A stretch of 64,000 nucleotides of DNA from a bacterium GBS-1. Its GTDB lineage: Bacteria > Synergistota > GBS-1. The stretch's first letter is position 1, and each line of letters starts with the position of its first letter. Position numbers and translations under genes: made by a program. The notes under the pieces were generated by a model. The model searched no databases. It had not been told where the DNA came from and saw only the letters and a program-made list of their open reading frames with translations. The DNA lies in contig LEKQ01000007.1 in NCBI GenBank assembly GCA_001443005.1, positions 107,812 to 171,811 of the forward strand, written 5' to 3'. Positions 18,405-26,874 of this stretch are shown piece after piece.

Positions 18405-19119
18405 AGCCTTAAGGAAAAGGGAGCTTTCCTGCCTCTTAAGACATCTTAAAGCTAAGGGGCTTTTGCGCTTGTATCTTGAGGAGCTTTCGGAGCTGGATAG
18501 AGTCACCCAAGATACCTTTTATCATCCTGAGGGAGATGCTTGGATTCATACCTTGCGTTGTATCGAGGTTGCTGAGAGCGAGGGATATAGCTTTTCTTTG
18601 GTTTTAGCTTCCATGCTTCATGATGTGGGTAAAGTTCTTTTTATTGGGAAAGACAATTATCATTCCCATGAGAGAGAAAGCGCTAAAAGGGTAGTTAAGT
18701 TCTTTTATAGGTTTCCCATAGATGGAAGGATAGTGAAGAAGGTTAAGAGACTGGTCAGGGACCACATGAAATTTCATCACCCCTTAAGTGAAAGAACCAT
18801 AGGGAGGTTAATTCGGGAACATCCCTATCTTGATGAGCTTATTCGCTTAACGGAGATAGATTTGAAGGGCAGCTGTGGCTACCTTGAAACATTTATCGGA
18901 AACAAGAGAAAAGTTGAATTACTTAAGCGTAAGGCAACGAAGCCTATCACTCTTTTGAACGGATATGAGATAATGTCGCTTTTTGGCATTCCGCAGGGAA
19001 AAGAAGTTGGCTTTCTTAAAGCCTTGGTTTATGATGCTCAGGTTAAAGGTTTAATCAGTTCTAAAGAAGAGGCCATCGAATACCTAAAAAGGCTCCTTAG
19101 AAAGGAATCCCAACCTTAA
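18397..19119 (+). CDS. HD-domain protein resembling the C-terminal half of CCA-adding enzyme
   Basis: Protein of 240 residues. The N-terminal part holds an HD phosphohydrolase core: HTLRCIEVA near 52, LHDVGK near 73 with the His-Asp pair, and RDHMKFHH near 120. The C-terminal part has NGYEIMSLFGIPQGKEVGF and a following helix close to the RNA-binding region of class II tRNA nucleotidyltransferases. The nucleotidyltransferase domain with its GxxxD catalytic motif is missing, so it cannot add CCA by itself. It could be a 2',3'-phosphodiesterase or phosphatase acting on RNA ends, or a partner of a separate nucleotidyltransferase. TTG start at 18397 follows AGGAGAAAGG and lies inside the end of the HAD gene. 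Confidence 0.7.
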   Translation: MIKALRKRELSCLLRHLKAKGLLRLYLEELSELDRVTQDTFYHPEGDAWIHTLRCIEVAESEGYSFSLVLASMLHDVGKVLFIGKDNYHSHERESAKRVVKFFYRFPIDGRIVKKVKRLVRDHMKFHHPLSERTIGRLIREHPYLDELIRLTEIDLKGSCGYLETFIGNKRKVELLKRKATKPITLLNGYEIMSLFGIPQGKEVGFLKALVYDAQVKGLISSKEEAIEYLKRLLRKESQP

Positions 19120-19716
19120 CTATTTAGATACTATCTCAATTGGTATGTCTATGTCTATCTTCTTGTTCTGATCATTGATATCTCTAAGTGTGGTAATAAT
19201 CCTATACTTTCCCGGTTTTATACCGGTGAAGGAGTATCTCAGAAATAGGAAGAACTCCGTGTTAAAATCCTTGGATTCTATGCTCCAGCTACCGAAGTTT
19301 TTCTTCTCATATAGGTGATTCCCTTCCTGGTCAAGTATGGCGAAGTCTGCATTTATCCCAAAGAAGTAGTTATCTCCCTTTTTTAAAACCGTATATCCTA
19401 CAGGTTCTACATAAACATATATGGGGTCGCCTTCGGCAAATTTATTATCCTTCCTTTCGATATACATTCCTACACCTTCGGGTTCGTTTTCCACAAGTAT
19501 CGCTTTAGTGTAAAACAGGGGTGCTTTATTCCATAAAGCCAGATATAGCTCCTTTGCCTTAATTAAGGCATTTTTATAATCTCCCTTATTGGTAAGCTGT
19601 TTAATCTCATCAGCTAGGGAGTTCACATTTTGGGTTTCGCTTTGAGCTTGTACCGCATTCAAGGATATCAAGATAAAGCAGGTTGTTACTATTATGATCT
19701 TTATAACTTTTTTCAA
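19120..19716 (-). CDS. Secreted protein of unknown function
   Basis: Protein of 198 residues that I do not recognise. A signal peptide (hydrophobic residues 5-20, cleavage near VQAQ) is followed by a short charged helical stretch and then about 130 residues that look all-beta. It lacks the lipobox cysteine, so it is probably free in the periplasm or exterior. Features include GDPIYVYVEPVGY near residue 95 and a C-terminal sandwich-like pattern ending GKYRIITTLRD. ATG at 19716 follows GGGGAGGTATAAAGG and has its own extended -10 promoter. It is a single-gene unit converging on the HD-protein gene, with stop codons directly abutting. Confidence 0.65.
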   Translation of the reverse strand: MKKVIKIIIVTTCFILISLNAVQAQSETQNVNSLADEIKQLTNKGDYKNALIKAKELYLALWNKAPLFYTKAILVENEPEGVGMYIERKDNKFAEGDPIYVYVEPVGYTVLKKGDNYFFGINADFAILDQEGNHLYEKKNFGSWSIESKDFNTEFFLFLRYSFTGIKPGKYRIITTLRDINDQNKKIDIDIPIEIVSK

Positions 19717-19757
19717 CCTTTATACCTCCCCTCTTTGAAGTTATGTTTTTCATCTTA

Positions 19758-19766
19758 ATTATATCA
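19758..19766 (-). promoter_or_regulatory. Extended -10 promoter of the secreted-protein gene
   Basis: Minus strand reads TGATATAAT about 40 bases upstream of the ATG at 19716. It is paired divergently with the promoter at 19780-19788, so the two promoter regions overlap. Confidence 0.6.
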
Positions 19767-19779
19767 GAGGATTTTATAG

Positions 19780-19788
19780 TGTTATAAT
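19780..19788 (+). promoter_or_regulatory. Extended -10 promoter of the amino-acid-binding protein gene
   Basis: Plus strand reads TGTTATAAT, followed after about 37 bases by the ATG at 19826, with the ribosome site AAAGGGGG near 19810. No good -35 element is present. Confidence 0.65.
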
Positions 19789-19825
19789 TATCTAGAGAAA
19801 AGATTCTTAAAAGGGGGTAGATAAG

Positions 19826-20584
19826 ATGAGGAAATGGGGTGTATTTATGTTGGTTACTTTCTTGTTAGGCATTTTCAACATCGGGGCGGCTTGGGGAGAT
19901 GCTATTGATAAGGATGTTCTCAAGGTTGGGACGGAGAGCACCTATCCTCCCTTTGAGTTCAGGGATAAGAACAATAATCTAGTGGGATTTGATATTGACC
20001 TAATGGAGGCGATAGCTAAGAGGATAGGTAAGAAGATCGAATGGGTTGATATGCCCTTTGATTCACTTATACCTGCGCTTTTGGCTGGTAAAATAGATAT
20101 TATAGCAGCTGGTATGTCTGCTACCAAGGAGAGGGCTCAAAAGGTTGCCTTTTCCATTCCCTATTATATAAGCCTAAGCTCATTTATCGTTAGGGCTGAT
20201 GATAATTCAATAAAGACCCTCGATGACCTTAAGGGAAAAACCATAGCTGTTCAGCTTGGTACTGTTCAGGATACCTTCTGTTCGGCTATCCCTGAAGTTA
20301 AGATGAAGAGATTTCAAAAGTTTGATGATTGTGTTAGGGAGGTAGTTCTTGGAAGGGCAGATGCAACCCTTATGGATAAGGTCGTGGCTATTGAGTACTG
20401 TGAGAGTAAGGACTTTAAGGGTAAGATTAAGATAGCTTTTGACCAGGTAATAACTGAGGCGGGTAAGGCTTTGGCTCTGCGAAAGGAAGATACTAAGCTT
20501 CTCGAGGCTATAAATAAAGCTATCGAGGATATGGAAAAGAGCGGAGAGCTTCAAGCTATGATAGATAAGTGGTTTAAGAAATAA
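19826..20584 (+). CDS. Amino-acid ABC transporter substrate-binding protein
   Basis: Protein of 252 residues of the polar amino-acid-binding family (SBP_bac_3). The signal peptide covers about residues 1-25. The mature part shows the family start LKVGTESTYPPFEF, then GFDIDLMEAIAKRIG, LLAGKIDIIAAGMSATKERA and DDLKGKTIAVQLGT. Ligand type (glutamine, cystine, arginine and so on) cannot be fixed. The ATPase and permease genes of the same transporter class lie on the opposite strand at 21743-23162. This arrangement, convergent and separated by a strong terminator, lets the binding protein be made at its own level. Confidence 0.9.
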   Translation: MRKWGVFMLVTFLLGIFNIGAAWGDAIDKDVLKVGTESTYPPFEFRDKNNNLVGFDIDLMEAIAKRIGKKIEWVDMPFDSLIPALLAGKIDIIAAGMSATKERAQKVAFSIPYYISLSSFIVRADDNSIKTLDDLKGKTIAVQLGTVQDTFCSAIPEVKMKRFQKFDDCVREVVLGRADATLMDKVVAIEYCESKDFKGKIKIAFDQVITEAGKALALRKEDTKLLEAINKAIEDMEKSGELQAMIDKWFKK

Positions 20585-20618
20585 ATCTTAAGGGGGGTGC
20601 GCACCCCCTTAAGATTTT
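20583..20618. terminator. Bidirectional intrinsic terminator
   Basis: A near-perfect inverted repeat: AAATCTTAA and five Gs (20583-20596) pair with five Cs and TTAAGATTT (20604-20617), around a short GTGCGC-type loop. It is A/T flanked on both sides. It sits between two convergent genes and can end transcription from either. Confidence 0.85.
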
Positions 20619-21746
20619 CTAAAGGACTTTCACCATGTTCTCAAGGGCTACCTTTAATGTCTCAATCGGTTTAGTTAAGGCTATTCGTAGATGCCCTTTG
20701 CCATCTGGGCCGAAGAAGGGATAACCTGGAACAGTTATAACACGGGCGCTTTCGACCAAGTGTTTGGCTCTTTCTACATCTGACCTTCCATCCTCGAAGT
20801 AGGGAAATGCGAAGAAGCCGCCTTCTGGTTTAGCGAACTTTAAATTGGTTTTGCTCAAGATTTGGTTAGCCAGTTCGCGTCTTTTCTTAAATTCCTCTCT
20901 GAGGGCAGGGAAGTTTGGGTTTCCGCTTCTTAAGGCCTTCAGTACTCCGTACTGGGTTATGGAGTTTGCACAGAAGCTGAAAGTTGAGATTGCCTTTTTA
21001 ATCCCTATGGCTATTTCTCTTGGAGCTGCAACATAGCCTATTCTTAATCCGGTTATGGAATAACATTTTGAGAAGGAACCTATTATTACGGTTCTCTCCT
21101 TTCCGCCCTTAAGCTCTACTGGGAGAGGAACCTTGCCCTCATCTGTTAAGGCTTCATAGGCCATGTCTATAAGTATGATCTGATCGTTTCTTTCGGCGAA
21201 GCTCAAGATTTCCTCGAGATCTTCATGCTTCAAAATCATGCCGGTTGGATTGTTAGGAGAGCATAGGAAGATTATCTTTGCATCCGTTGGTAAACCGCTT
21301 AAGTCTATCTTCTTTGGGAAACCCTTCTCATATGTTGTTAGTGGGAAGCTTTTAACCCTAAGGAGATTCAAAGCTCTTAGGTGTCCGGCATACCAAGGTG
21401 ACTGAAGAATAGCTTTGTCTCCTTCATTAAGCAAGGCTAGGAGGGTTGCGAATATAGCTCCTGCCCCTCCCTGGGTGATTATTATCTCGTCGGAGTCATA
21501 AGAGACTTTATATCTTTCCCTAAGGTCGTCTGCTAAGGCTCTTCTTAGTTCTAGGATTCCTTCATCTGCTGTGTATTTAGTCAGGTTCTTTTCCAAGGCT
21601 TCTAGGATCCCCTCTTTGACTATTGGGTCCGGAGGAAGGTCTGGCTCTCCAACAGTTAGGTCTATGCAATCTGGTGAGGCATCTCCTTTTACTTCCAATA
21701 TCGATAGGACTTCGAGATTAGCCACTCTCTCTGATAACCTTTTCAT
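20619..21746 (-). CDS. Class I/II PLP-dependent aminotransferase
   Basis: Protein of 375 residues of the aspartate-aminotransferase fold. Landmarks are DLTVGEPDLPP near residue 29, the PLP-binding SPNNPTG near 168, DMAYEAL near 196, the Schiff-base lysine in SFSKCYSITGLRIGY near 232, and LRIAL near the end with the substrate-carboxylate Arg. Substrate range is unknown. ATG at 21746 is preferred because it overlaps the permease stop as ATGA; a GTG at 21758 is also in frame. It is last in an operon with amino-acid transport genes, so it may process the amino acid that is imported. Confidence 0.85.
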   Translation of the reverse strand: MKRLSERVANLEVLSILEVKGDASPDCIDLTVGEPDLPPDPIVKEGILEALEKNLTKYTADEGILELRRALADDLRERYKVSYDSDEIIITQGGAGAIFATLLALLNEGDKAILQSPWYAGHLRALNLLRVKSFPLTTYEKGFPKKIDLSGLPTDAKIIFLCSPNNPTGMILKHEDLEEILSFAERNDQIILIDMAYEALTDEGKVPLPVELKGGKERTVIIGSFSKCYSITGLRIGYVAAPREIAIGIKKAISTFSFCANSITQYGVLKALRSGNPNFPALREEFKKRRELANQILSKTNLKFAKPEGGFFAFPYFEDGRSDVERAKHLVESARVITVPGYPFFGPDGKGHLRIALTKPIETLKVALENMVKVL

Positions 21747-22396
21747 CTCACCTGCCACTTCCTTTCTATATATCTTACTAAAGTGCTAACTGCCGTTGTT
21801 ATTACTAAGTAAATTAATGCGACAACTATAAATACCTCAAAGGAGGCGAAGGTTACGCTTCTCACTTGTTGTCCAACCATGGTTAGCTCCGTTATGGCGA
21901 GGGTGGAAAGAAGAGAGGACTCCTTGACTAAGGTTATGAACTCGTTTCCTAAGGCCGGGAGCATGTTTCTTATGGCCTGTGGTAAGACTATATGCCACAT
22001 GGTTTGGATATAGCTTAATCCCAGAACCTTTGCAGCTTCTAACTGTCCCTTTGGAACCGCTTCTATACCACCTCTTACGATCTCTGCGACGTACCCTCCG
22101 CTGTTTATGCCCAGCCCTATCACGCCAGCTGTAAAGGCTTCTAACTCTACGCCAATGGATGGTAGACCGAAATATATCATAAAGAGCTGTACTAGTAGGG
22201 GGGTTCCTCTGATAACGTAGACATAGAGCCATGCGATAAAGTTTATTGGCTTTAAGGGTATAACCCTTCCAACTCCAACTATGGTTCCTATGGCCAAACC
22301 AATGAGTATGGCTAATATGCTCGCTTCTATAGTTGCCTTTGCTCCCTTAAAGAACATAGGCAAATAGGGGAAGACAATGCTAAAGTCTAACTTCAT
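21743..22396 (-). CDS. Amino-acid ABC transporter permease (HisM/GlnP type)
   Basis: Inner-membrane permease of 217 residues with five to six helices. It carries the EAA loop that contacts the ATPase ([23 protein letters not shown] begins near residue 137) and [15 protein letters not shown] near 58, both typical of the polar amino-acid family. Its start lies within the end of the ATPase gene (17-base overlap) and its end overlaps the aminotransferase ATG. Confidence 0.93.
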   Translation of the reverse strand: MKLDFSIVFPYLPMFFKGAKATIEASILAILIGLAIGTIVGVGRVIPLKPINFIAWLYVYVIRGTPLLVQLFMIYFGLPSIGVELEAFTAGVIGLGINSGGYVAEIVRGGIEAVPKGQLEAAKVLGLSYIQTMWHIVLPQAIRNMLPALGNEFITLVKESSLLSTLAITELTMVGQQVRSVTFASFEVFIVVALIYLVITTAVSTLVRYIERKWQVR

Positions 22397-23162
22397 TTTC
22401 CTTCTCTCCTTCTATAAGAGAGCTTCCAAAGTGCGGTAATAACCTCCTTAGGAAAGCCCTTGTCCTTGGATTGGATGGGTTAACGAAGATTTCCTGCGGT
22501 GAGCCTTCTTCAATTATGCTCCCTTCATCCATAAATATCACCCTGTTGGATATTTCTTTTGCGAAAAGCATCTCATGGGTTACTATTATCATTGTCATAC
22601 CTTCCTTAGCGAGCTGTGCTATGACTTCTAGGACCTCGCCGACGAGCTCAGGGTCTAAGGCGGAGGTCGGCTCGTCAAAAAGCATTATATCTGGTTGCAT
22701 AGCTAGTGCTCTGGCTATGGCGACCCTTTGCTGTTGTCCTCCAGAAAGCTGTGATGGGCGATAGTTAATCTTATCTCCAAGCCCAACCCTAATTAATAGC
22801 TCCTTAGCTAATTTTTCCGCTTTCCTCTTGCTTAACCCCTTAACCTTCATTGGGGCGAGCATTACGTTTTCAAGAGAGGTCATATGGGGGAATAGGTTGA
22901 AGCTCTGAAATATCATGCCTATCTTAGTTGCTAAATGCCTATGACTGAACCTGTCTGCTATTAGAGGCTCATCGTTTATGTATATTTCGCCTGAGTCTAT
23001 GCTCTCCAAACCGCAAAGGCACCTTAGGAGAGTACTCTTTCCTGAGCCGCTTGGCCCTATTATCGAGAGAACCTCCCCCTTCTTTACGGAAAGGTTTATC
23101 CCCTTGAGGACCTGTAGCTTTCCATAGCTTTTAGATACATTTACAGCTCTTAACGTCTCCAT
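22380..23162 (-). CDS. Amino-acid ABC transporter ATP-binding protein (GlnQ/HisP type)
   Basis: ATPase of 260 residues with Walker [10 protein letters not shown] near residue 36, the Q-loop [10 protein letters not shown] near 86, the signature [15 protein letters not shown] near 139, Walker [15 protein letters not shown] near 160 and the switch His in VTHEM. It powers the permease encoded just downstream. Its ATG at 23162 lies 13 bases inside the end of the TRAP permease gene, so two unrelated transporter systems are translationally linked. Confidence 0.95.
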   Translation of the reverse strand: METLRAVNVSKSYGKLQVLKGINLSVKKGEVLSIIGPSGSGKSTLLRCLCGLESIDSGEIYINDEPLIADRFSHRHLATKIGMIFQSFNLFPHMTSLENVMLAPMKVKGLSKRKAEKLAKELLIRVGLGDKINYRPSQLSGGQQQRVAIARALAMQPDIMLFDEPTSALDPELVGEVLEVIAQLAKEGMTMIIVTHEMLFAKEISNRVIFMDEGSIIEEGSPQEIFVNPSNPRTRAFLRRLLPHFGSSLIEGEKENEVRL

Positions 23163-24997
23163 AACTCCTTAATTATAAGCAAGCTAAAGAGAACTATACC
23201 ATAGATTGAGGACATCTTCAATGGGATTAGAAAAAGAATCCCTGATATTATGAAAAGAACCCTTTCCCATGTCCTGATTTCTCCCCAAAGGTATCCCGTA
23301 GTTCCTATGGCTAAAGCGATTATCCCTACTATGCATTCTCCAATCTGTTGAAGTAAGGGAAGGAGAGAAATGTTTTGAGCTAACAACATTGGATTGAAGG
23401 TATATATGAAGGGGATTATGAAGCTCGATAGCGTTAACCTTAATCCTGCGAGGGCGGTTTTAGTAGGATTCGAACCTGCTAAGCCTGCGGCTGTGTAAGA
23501 TGCTAGTGCGACAGGAGGAGTTAAGTTTGAGAGGCAACCGAAATAGAAGACGAAAAAGTGTGCTGCTAAAGGTAAGATGCCCATCTTTATCAGGGAGGGT
23601 GCTGCAACCGTTGCCACAATTATGTATAATGCCGTTGAGGGTAACCCCATGCTTAATATTATGCAGGTTGCCATTATCATGAATAAGGCGATCAAGGGAA
23701 CGTTGCCCGAAATTTGGATTACGCTGTAGGCTATTACAGAGCCTATTCCCGTTACTGCTGCGACTCCGACTATTATTCCGCAAGCTGCGCAAGCTATTCC
23801 TACTTGTAGTATGGAGTAAGCGCTTTCCTCGAAGGCTTTTAAGAGCTTTCTTAAAGTTAGCCTCGTTTCCCTCCTTATATAACTTACCAGTATGGTCGTT
23901 ATTATACCTCCAAAACCCGCCATAAGAGGACTTCTCCCCGTGAGGAGTAGATACATTATCACTATTAGTGGGGCCATCATATACCCTTTCTTTATTAGAA
24001 CTTCCTTTAAGGATGGTAACTCTTCCTTTGGAAGGCCCCTTAGACTAAGCTTTCGAGCTTCAAGATAGATGTTTGCAGCTATAGCGAAATAGTATAGAAT
24101 AGCAGGTATTATTGCAGCAATCATTATCTTAACGTAGGATATCTGGAGAAAAGAGGCCATTAAAAAGGCAGCTGCCCCCATTATAGGAGGCATTATCTGT
24201 CCTCCTGTTGAAGCTGCGGCTTCAACCGCTCCGGCGAAGTGTGGCTTGTATCCTACCCTTTTCATAAGTGGGATGGTAAAGCTTCCCGTGGTAGCTACGT
24301 TAGCGACTGCACTTCCGCTTAAGGTCCCCATGAGGGCGCTCGCTATCACTGCTACGAAGGCCGGTCCACCTCTTTTGGAACCAGCCAGGGCTAATGCCAG
24401 ATCGTTAAAGAACTCTCCAGCTCCGCATACCTCCAAGAATGCGCTGAATAGGATAAAGAGATATATAAACGTTGATGATACTGATAGGGTAACGCCGAAG
24501 ATCCCCTCGTAGGTAAGGTACATTCTATAGAGCGTTCTCGTCCAGCTTACGCCAGGATGTTTAAGTATTCCCGGGAAAATATTACCATAGATTGCGTAAA
24601 ACAGAAAGAATATAACTAGGCCTAAGAAAGCCCACCCTATGCTTCTCCTTGATGCCTCTAAAAGCAAGATTATGCAAATTATAGCGAGTATGTAATCTCT
24701 AGTTATGGCTACGCCTGCTCTTGTGAATAGGTCATCGTAAAAAAGCAGTACGTATAAACCAGCAATCATTCCTAATAGGGATAGAGCTATATCCAAAGGA
24801 CTTGGTTTTTCCAAACTTGATTTCTTCGTAGCCGGGTATAAGAGGAAGGCCAAGCTCAATAGAAATCCTAGGTGAAGGGCATTTCTCTTTATATCTAGCA
24901 TCATCCCAAAGCTGTTAACCCAGAGCTCGAATAGAGAAAAGGCTATAGCGATAAGGCTTACCCATATCTTATACTTCCCCGAAAGGCGCCTTCTCAC
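23150..24997 (-). CDS. TRAP transporter fused permease (DctQ-DctM)
   Basis: Integral membrane protein of 615 residues and about 15 or more helices. It combines a short N-terminal DctQ-like 4-helix part with the large DctM part, as in TAXI-type TRAP systems. Conserved stretches include [15 protein letters not shown] near 190, [20 protein letters not shown] near 225, [20 protein letters not shown] near 255 and GLPSTALYI near 455. TRAP systems take up organic acids or amino acids by ion symport. The matching TAXI binding protein is encoded just upstream. The stop overlaps the ABC ATPase start. Confidence 0.92.
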   Translation of the reverse strand: MRRRLSGKYKIWVSLIAIAFSLFELWVNSFGMMLDIKRNALHLGFLLSLAFLLYPATKKSSLEKPSPLDIALSLLGMIAGLYVLLFYDDLFTRAGVAITRDYILAIICIILLLEASRRSIGWAFLGLVIFFLFYAIYGNIFPGILKHPGVSWTRTLYRMYLTYEGIFGVTLSVSSTFIYLFILFSAFLEVCGAGEFFNDLALALAGSKRGGPAFVAVIASALMGTLSGSAVANVATTGSFTIPLMKRVGYKPHFAGAVEAAASTGGQIMPPIMGAAAFLMASFLQISYVKIMIAAIIPAILYYFAIAANIYLEARKLSLRGLPKEELPSLKEVLIKKGYMMAPLIVIMYLLLTGRSPLMAGFGGIITTILVSYIRRETRLTLRKLLKAFEESAYSILQVGIACAACGIIVGVAAVTGIGSVIAYSVIQISGNVPLIALFMIMATCIILSMGLPSTALYIIVATVAAPSLIKMGILPLAAHFFVFYFGCLSNLTPPVALASYTAAGLAGSNPTKTALAGLRLTLSSFIIPFIYTFNPMLLAQNISLLPLLQQIGECIVGIIALAIGTTGYLWGEIRTWERVLFIISGILFLIPLKMSSIYGIVLFSLLIIKELWRR

Positions 24998-25033
24998 GCT
25001 TAACCCCTCCTTGAAATAGCTCTTAAAATTTAA

Positions 25034-25072
25034 AGGGAGGATGAACCATAAAGAACTTGGTTCATCCTCCCT
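25034..25072 (-). terminator. Attenuator hairpin between TAXI protein and TRAP permease genes
   Basis: A perfect 14-base inverted repeat: AGGGAGGATGAACC at 25034-25047 pairs with GGTTCATCCTCCCT at 25059-25072, with an 11-base loop. On the minus strand it is followed by TTAAATTTT. Placed right after a binding-protein gene, it probably lets only part of transcription continue, so that binding protein exceeds permease. Confidence 0.75.
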
Positions 25073-25091
25073 ATGTTATCTTTCTATTCCT

Positions 25092-26099
25092 TCACTTCTT
25101 TTCTTCTGGGGGGATAAGATGTTCTGGTATATTTAAGCCTTTTTCTTTGTAGTATCTGTAAGCTCCCGGGTGGAGGGGAACGGTAAGCCCATCTAAAGCT
25201 TTCTCTAATTTCATAGCTTTACAAGCCTTGTGGACCTTTACCATGTAATCTAGATTCTCCCAGATGGTCTTTGTAAGCTTGTAAACCACATCTGCAGGGA
25301 GATCTTGTCTTACGGCGATCCAATTAGGCTGAGCTATGGTCTTTATTGGTTCGTTCTGATTTGGATAAACCCCGGGCTCTATAATGTAGCGGAAGTAGAA
25401 GGGTAGAACCTCTTGAACTTTCTTAAGCTGTTCATCGGTAAACTCAAGTATCTTAACCTTTGGTCCTCCTGGAGCAGCTAGGAGCTCAGTTACTGCGGAG
25501 ACTGGTGGTCCTGCGATTAAGGAGGCTCCATCAAGTCTTCCATCCATTATAGCCCTTGCGGCTTCACTATATCCTATGAACTCAGGTTGGATATCCTTAA
25601 AGGTTATTCCAATAGCTTCCATTATATACTTGGTGGATAGTAGGGTTCCGCTTCCCGTTGCTCCTGGGCAGAAGCGCGTACCCTTTATGTCAGTTACCGT
25701 GCCCGTTTTAACTTTATCTTTTACTAGAACGAAGTGGTCTACATTAGGCCATACGGAGAACATGGATCGCATTTCTTTGTAGGGATTACCTTGGAAGATA
25801 TCCTTTCCTTCCCAGGCTAGAACTTGTGCTAATCCTTGCATTATTCCTATCTCTGCTTCATGCTTTCTCATTATATCTACGTTCTCTACCCATCCTGCCG
25901 AGGACATAGCTCTGGCCTCTATTCCTTCCCCCTTGAGCTTTTCAGTCCATAGTGTAGCCATACCTACACCTACAGGGTAATAGGTTCCTCCCGTTGTTGC
26001 AGTGGTTATCCTGATGAATATGGTTGCTTCTGCCATACTGCAAACACTTATTAATATTAGTGCAACAAGAAGGGGCATGAACCATCTCTTATGATGCAT
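25092..26099 (-). CDS. TAXI-family TRAP transporter solute-binding protein
   Basis: Protein of 335 residues with a signal peptide (hydrophobic residues 8-22, cleavage near AEA). The TAXI family start follows: IRITTATTGGTYYPVG, then GIMQGLAQVLAWEG, KGTRFCPGATGSGT near 142 and SLIAGPPVSAV near 192. It captures the substrate for the fused TRAP permease encoded downstream. TAXI ligands include glutamate and other carboxylates, but the ligand here cannot be told. ATG at 26099 follows AAAGGGGGTG. It has its own promoter and a hairpin after its stop. Confidence 0.92.
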   Translation of the reverse strand: MHHKRWFMPLLVALILISVCSMAEATIFIRITTATTGGTYYPVGVGMATLWTEKLKGEGIEARAMSSAGWVENVDIMRKHEAEIGIMQGLAQVLAWEGKDIFQGNPYKEMRSMFSVWPNVDHFVLVKDKVKTGTVTDIKGTRFCPGATGSGTLLSTKYIMEAIGITFKDIQPEFIGYSEAARAIMDGRLDGASLIAGPPVSAVTELLAAPGGPKVKILEFTDEQLKKVQEVLPFYFRYIIEPGVYPNQNEPIKTIAQPNWIAVRQDLPADVVYKLTKTIWENLDYMVKVHKACKAMKLEKALDGLTVPLHPGAYRYYKEKGLNIPEHLIPPEEKK

Positions 26100-26149
26100 A
26101 ACATGAACACCCCCTTTTTGTTATAATAAAAGTCTCCTATACATTCTAT

Positions 26150-26155
26150 ATTATA
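26150..26155 (-). promoter_or_regulatory. -10 box of the TAXI-TRAP-ABC operon
   Basis: Minus-strand TATAAT about 50 bases upstream of the TAXI start. The -35 position is not a good consensus and is covered by the palindrome at 26161-26176, consistent with a regulated promoter. Confidence 0.5.
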
Positions 26156-26160
26156 TCCGT

Positions 26161-26176
26161 ATCATTTTAGAATGAT
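26161..26176. promoter_or_regulatory. Palindromic candidate operator
   Basis: Perfect inverted repeat ATCATT-TTAG-AATGAT lying in the spacer/-35 zone of the TAXI operon promoter, between two divergent promoters. The regulator is unknown. Confidence 0.4.
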
Positions 26177-26208
26177 CTACCCCTGATTTGAAAATTGTCA
26201 TTGAGGGC

Positions 26209-26238
26209 TTGAAAAGTGAGTCCAACGCCTGATATAAT
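26209..26238 (+). promoter_or_regulatory. Promoter of the fapR-fab operon
   Basis: TTGAAA at 26209-26214 and the extended -10 TGATATAAT at 26230-26238 are 18 bases apart. The stretch just after the -10 (26245-26264) is an imperfect inverted repeat, where a FapR operator would be expected, but the match to known FapR sites is poor. Confidence 0.65.
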
Positions 26239-26281
26239 TTGTGAGTAGCTATTAAGACTAAGTGTTATGAGGTGTTCTGAT

Positions 26282-26869
26282 TTGGAGAGGCAATCTCCCC
26301 GAGCGTTAAGGAGGCTCAAGAGAATAGAGAGGGAAAACAGCTTAAGAAAACTCGTTGAGAGTAACCCATTGCTTACCGATGAGGATCTTGCGGAAATGTT
26401 GAAGGTTAGCGTTTCTACAATTCGTTTTGATAGAGCAAGGTTAGGTATTCCTGAGGTTAGGGAACGGATGAGAGAGATGGCTGAGCGCGCGAGAAGTATG
26501 CTTCGATCCCTTTCCCCAGAGGAGATGACAGGTGAGCTTATAGAGCTTAAGATAAACGAAAGTGGAATATCTGTTCTTGAGACGACACAAGAGATGGCCT
26601 TTAAAGGGAGCAATATAATTAGGGAAATTTATACCTTCGCTCAGGCCAGCTCACTTGCGATGGCCTTAATTGGTTCTGAAGAAGTTTTGATTGGTAGAGC
26701 GAGGGTCAGTTTTAAGCACCCGGTTAGGGTTGGTGATAAAATAGTTGCGCGGAGTAGGGTGGCTAATAGGAAGGGTAATAAGTTCCTGATATCAGTTCAC
26801 TCCTATGTTAATGATGTAGAGGTTTTCGTTGGGCACTTTATCGTTGTTTCCTTAGGGAAAGGGGGTTAA
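26282..26869 (+). CDS. fapR: Fatty-acid biosynthesis transcription regulator FapR
   Basis: Protein of about 195 residues. An N-terminal helix-turn-helix (TDEDLAEMLKVSVSTIRFDRARLGIPE) and linker helix are followed by a thioesterase-like hot-dog domain from about residue 85. That domain carries FAQASSLAMALI and the KHPVRVGDKIVARS region that binds malonyl-CoA or malonyl-ACP in Bacillus FapR. In that organism FapR represses plsX and fab genes until malonyl-CoA builds up. Here it heads the plsX-fab run, as in many Firmicutes, so it very likely autoregulates the operon. TTG at 26282 is preferred (GAGGTG 7 bases upstream); ATG at 26267 is the alternative with a poor ribosome site. Confidence 0.85.
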   Translation: MERQSPRALRRLKRIERENSLRKLVESNPLLTDEDLAEMLKVSVSTIRFDRARLGIPEVRERMREMAERARSMLRSLSPEEMTGELIELKINESGISVLETTQEMAFKGSNIIREIYTFAQASSLAMALIGSEEVLIGRARVSFKHPVRVGDKIVARSRVANRKGNKFLISVHSYVNDVEVFVGHFIVVSLGKGG

Positions 26870-26874
26870 AGGAG

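Noticed and set aside
23455..23485. Sequence resembling a tRNA T-arm (GGTTCGAATCC on the minus strand).
   Set aside because: It is coding sequence for the conserved [10 protein letters not shown] segment of the TRAP permease. No acceptor, D or anticodon arms can be built around it.
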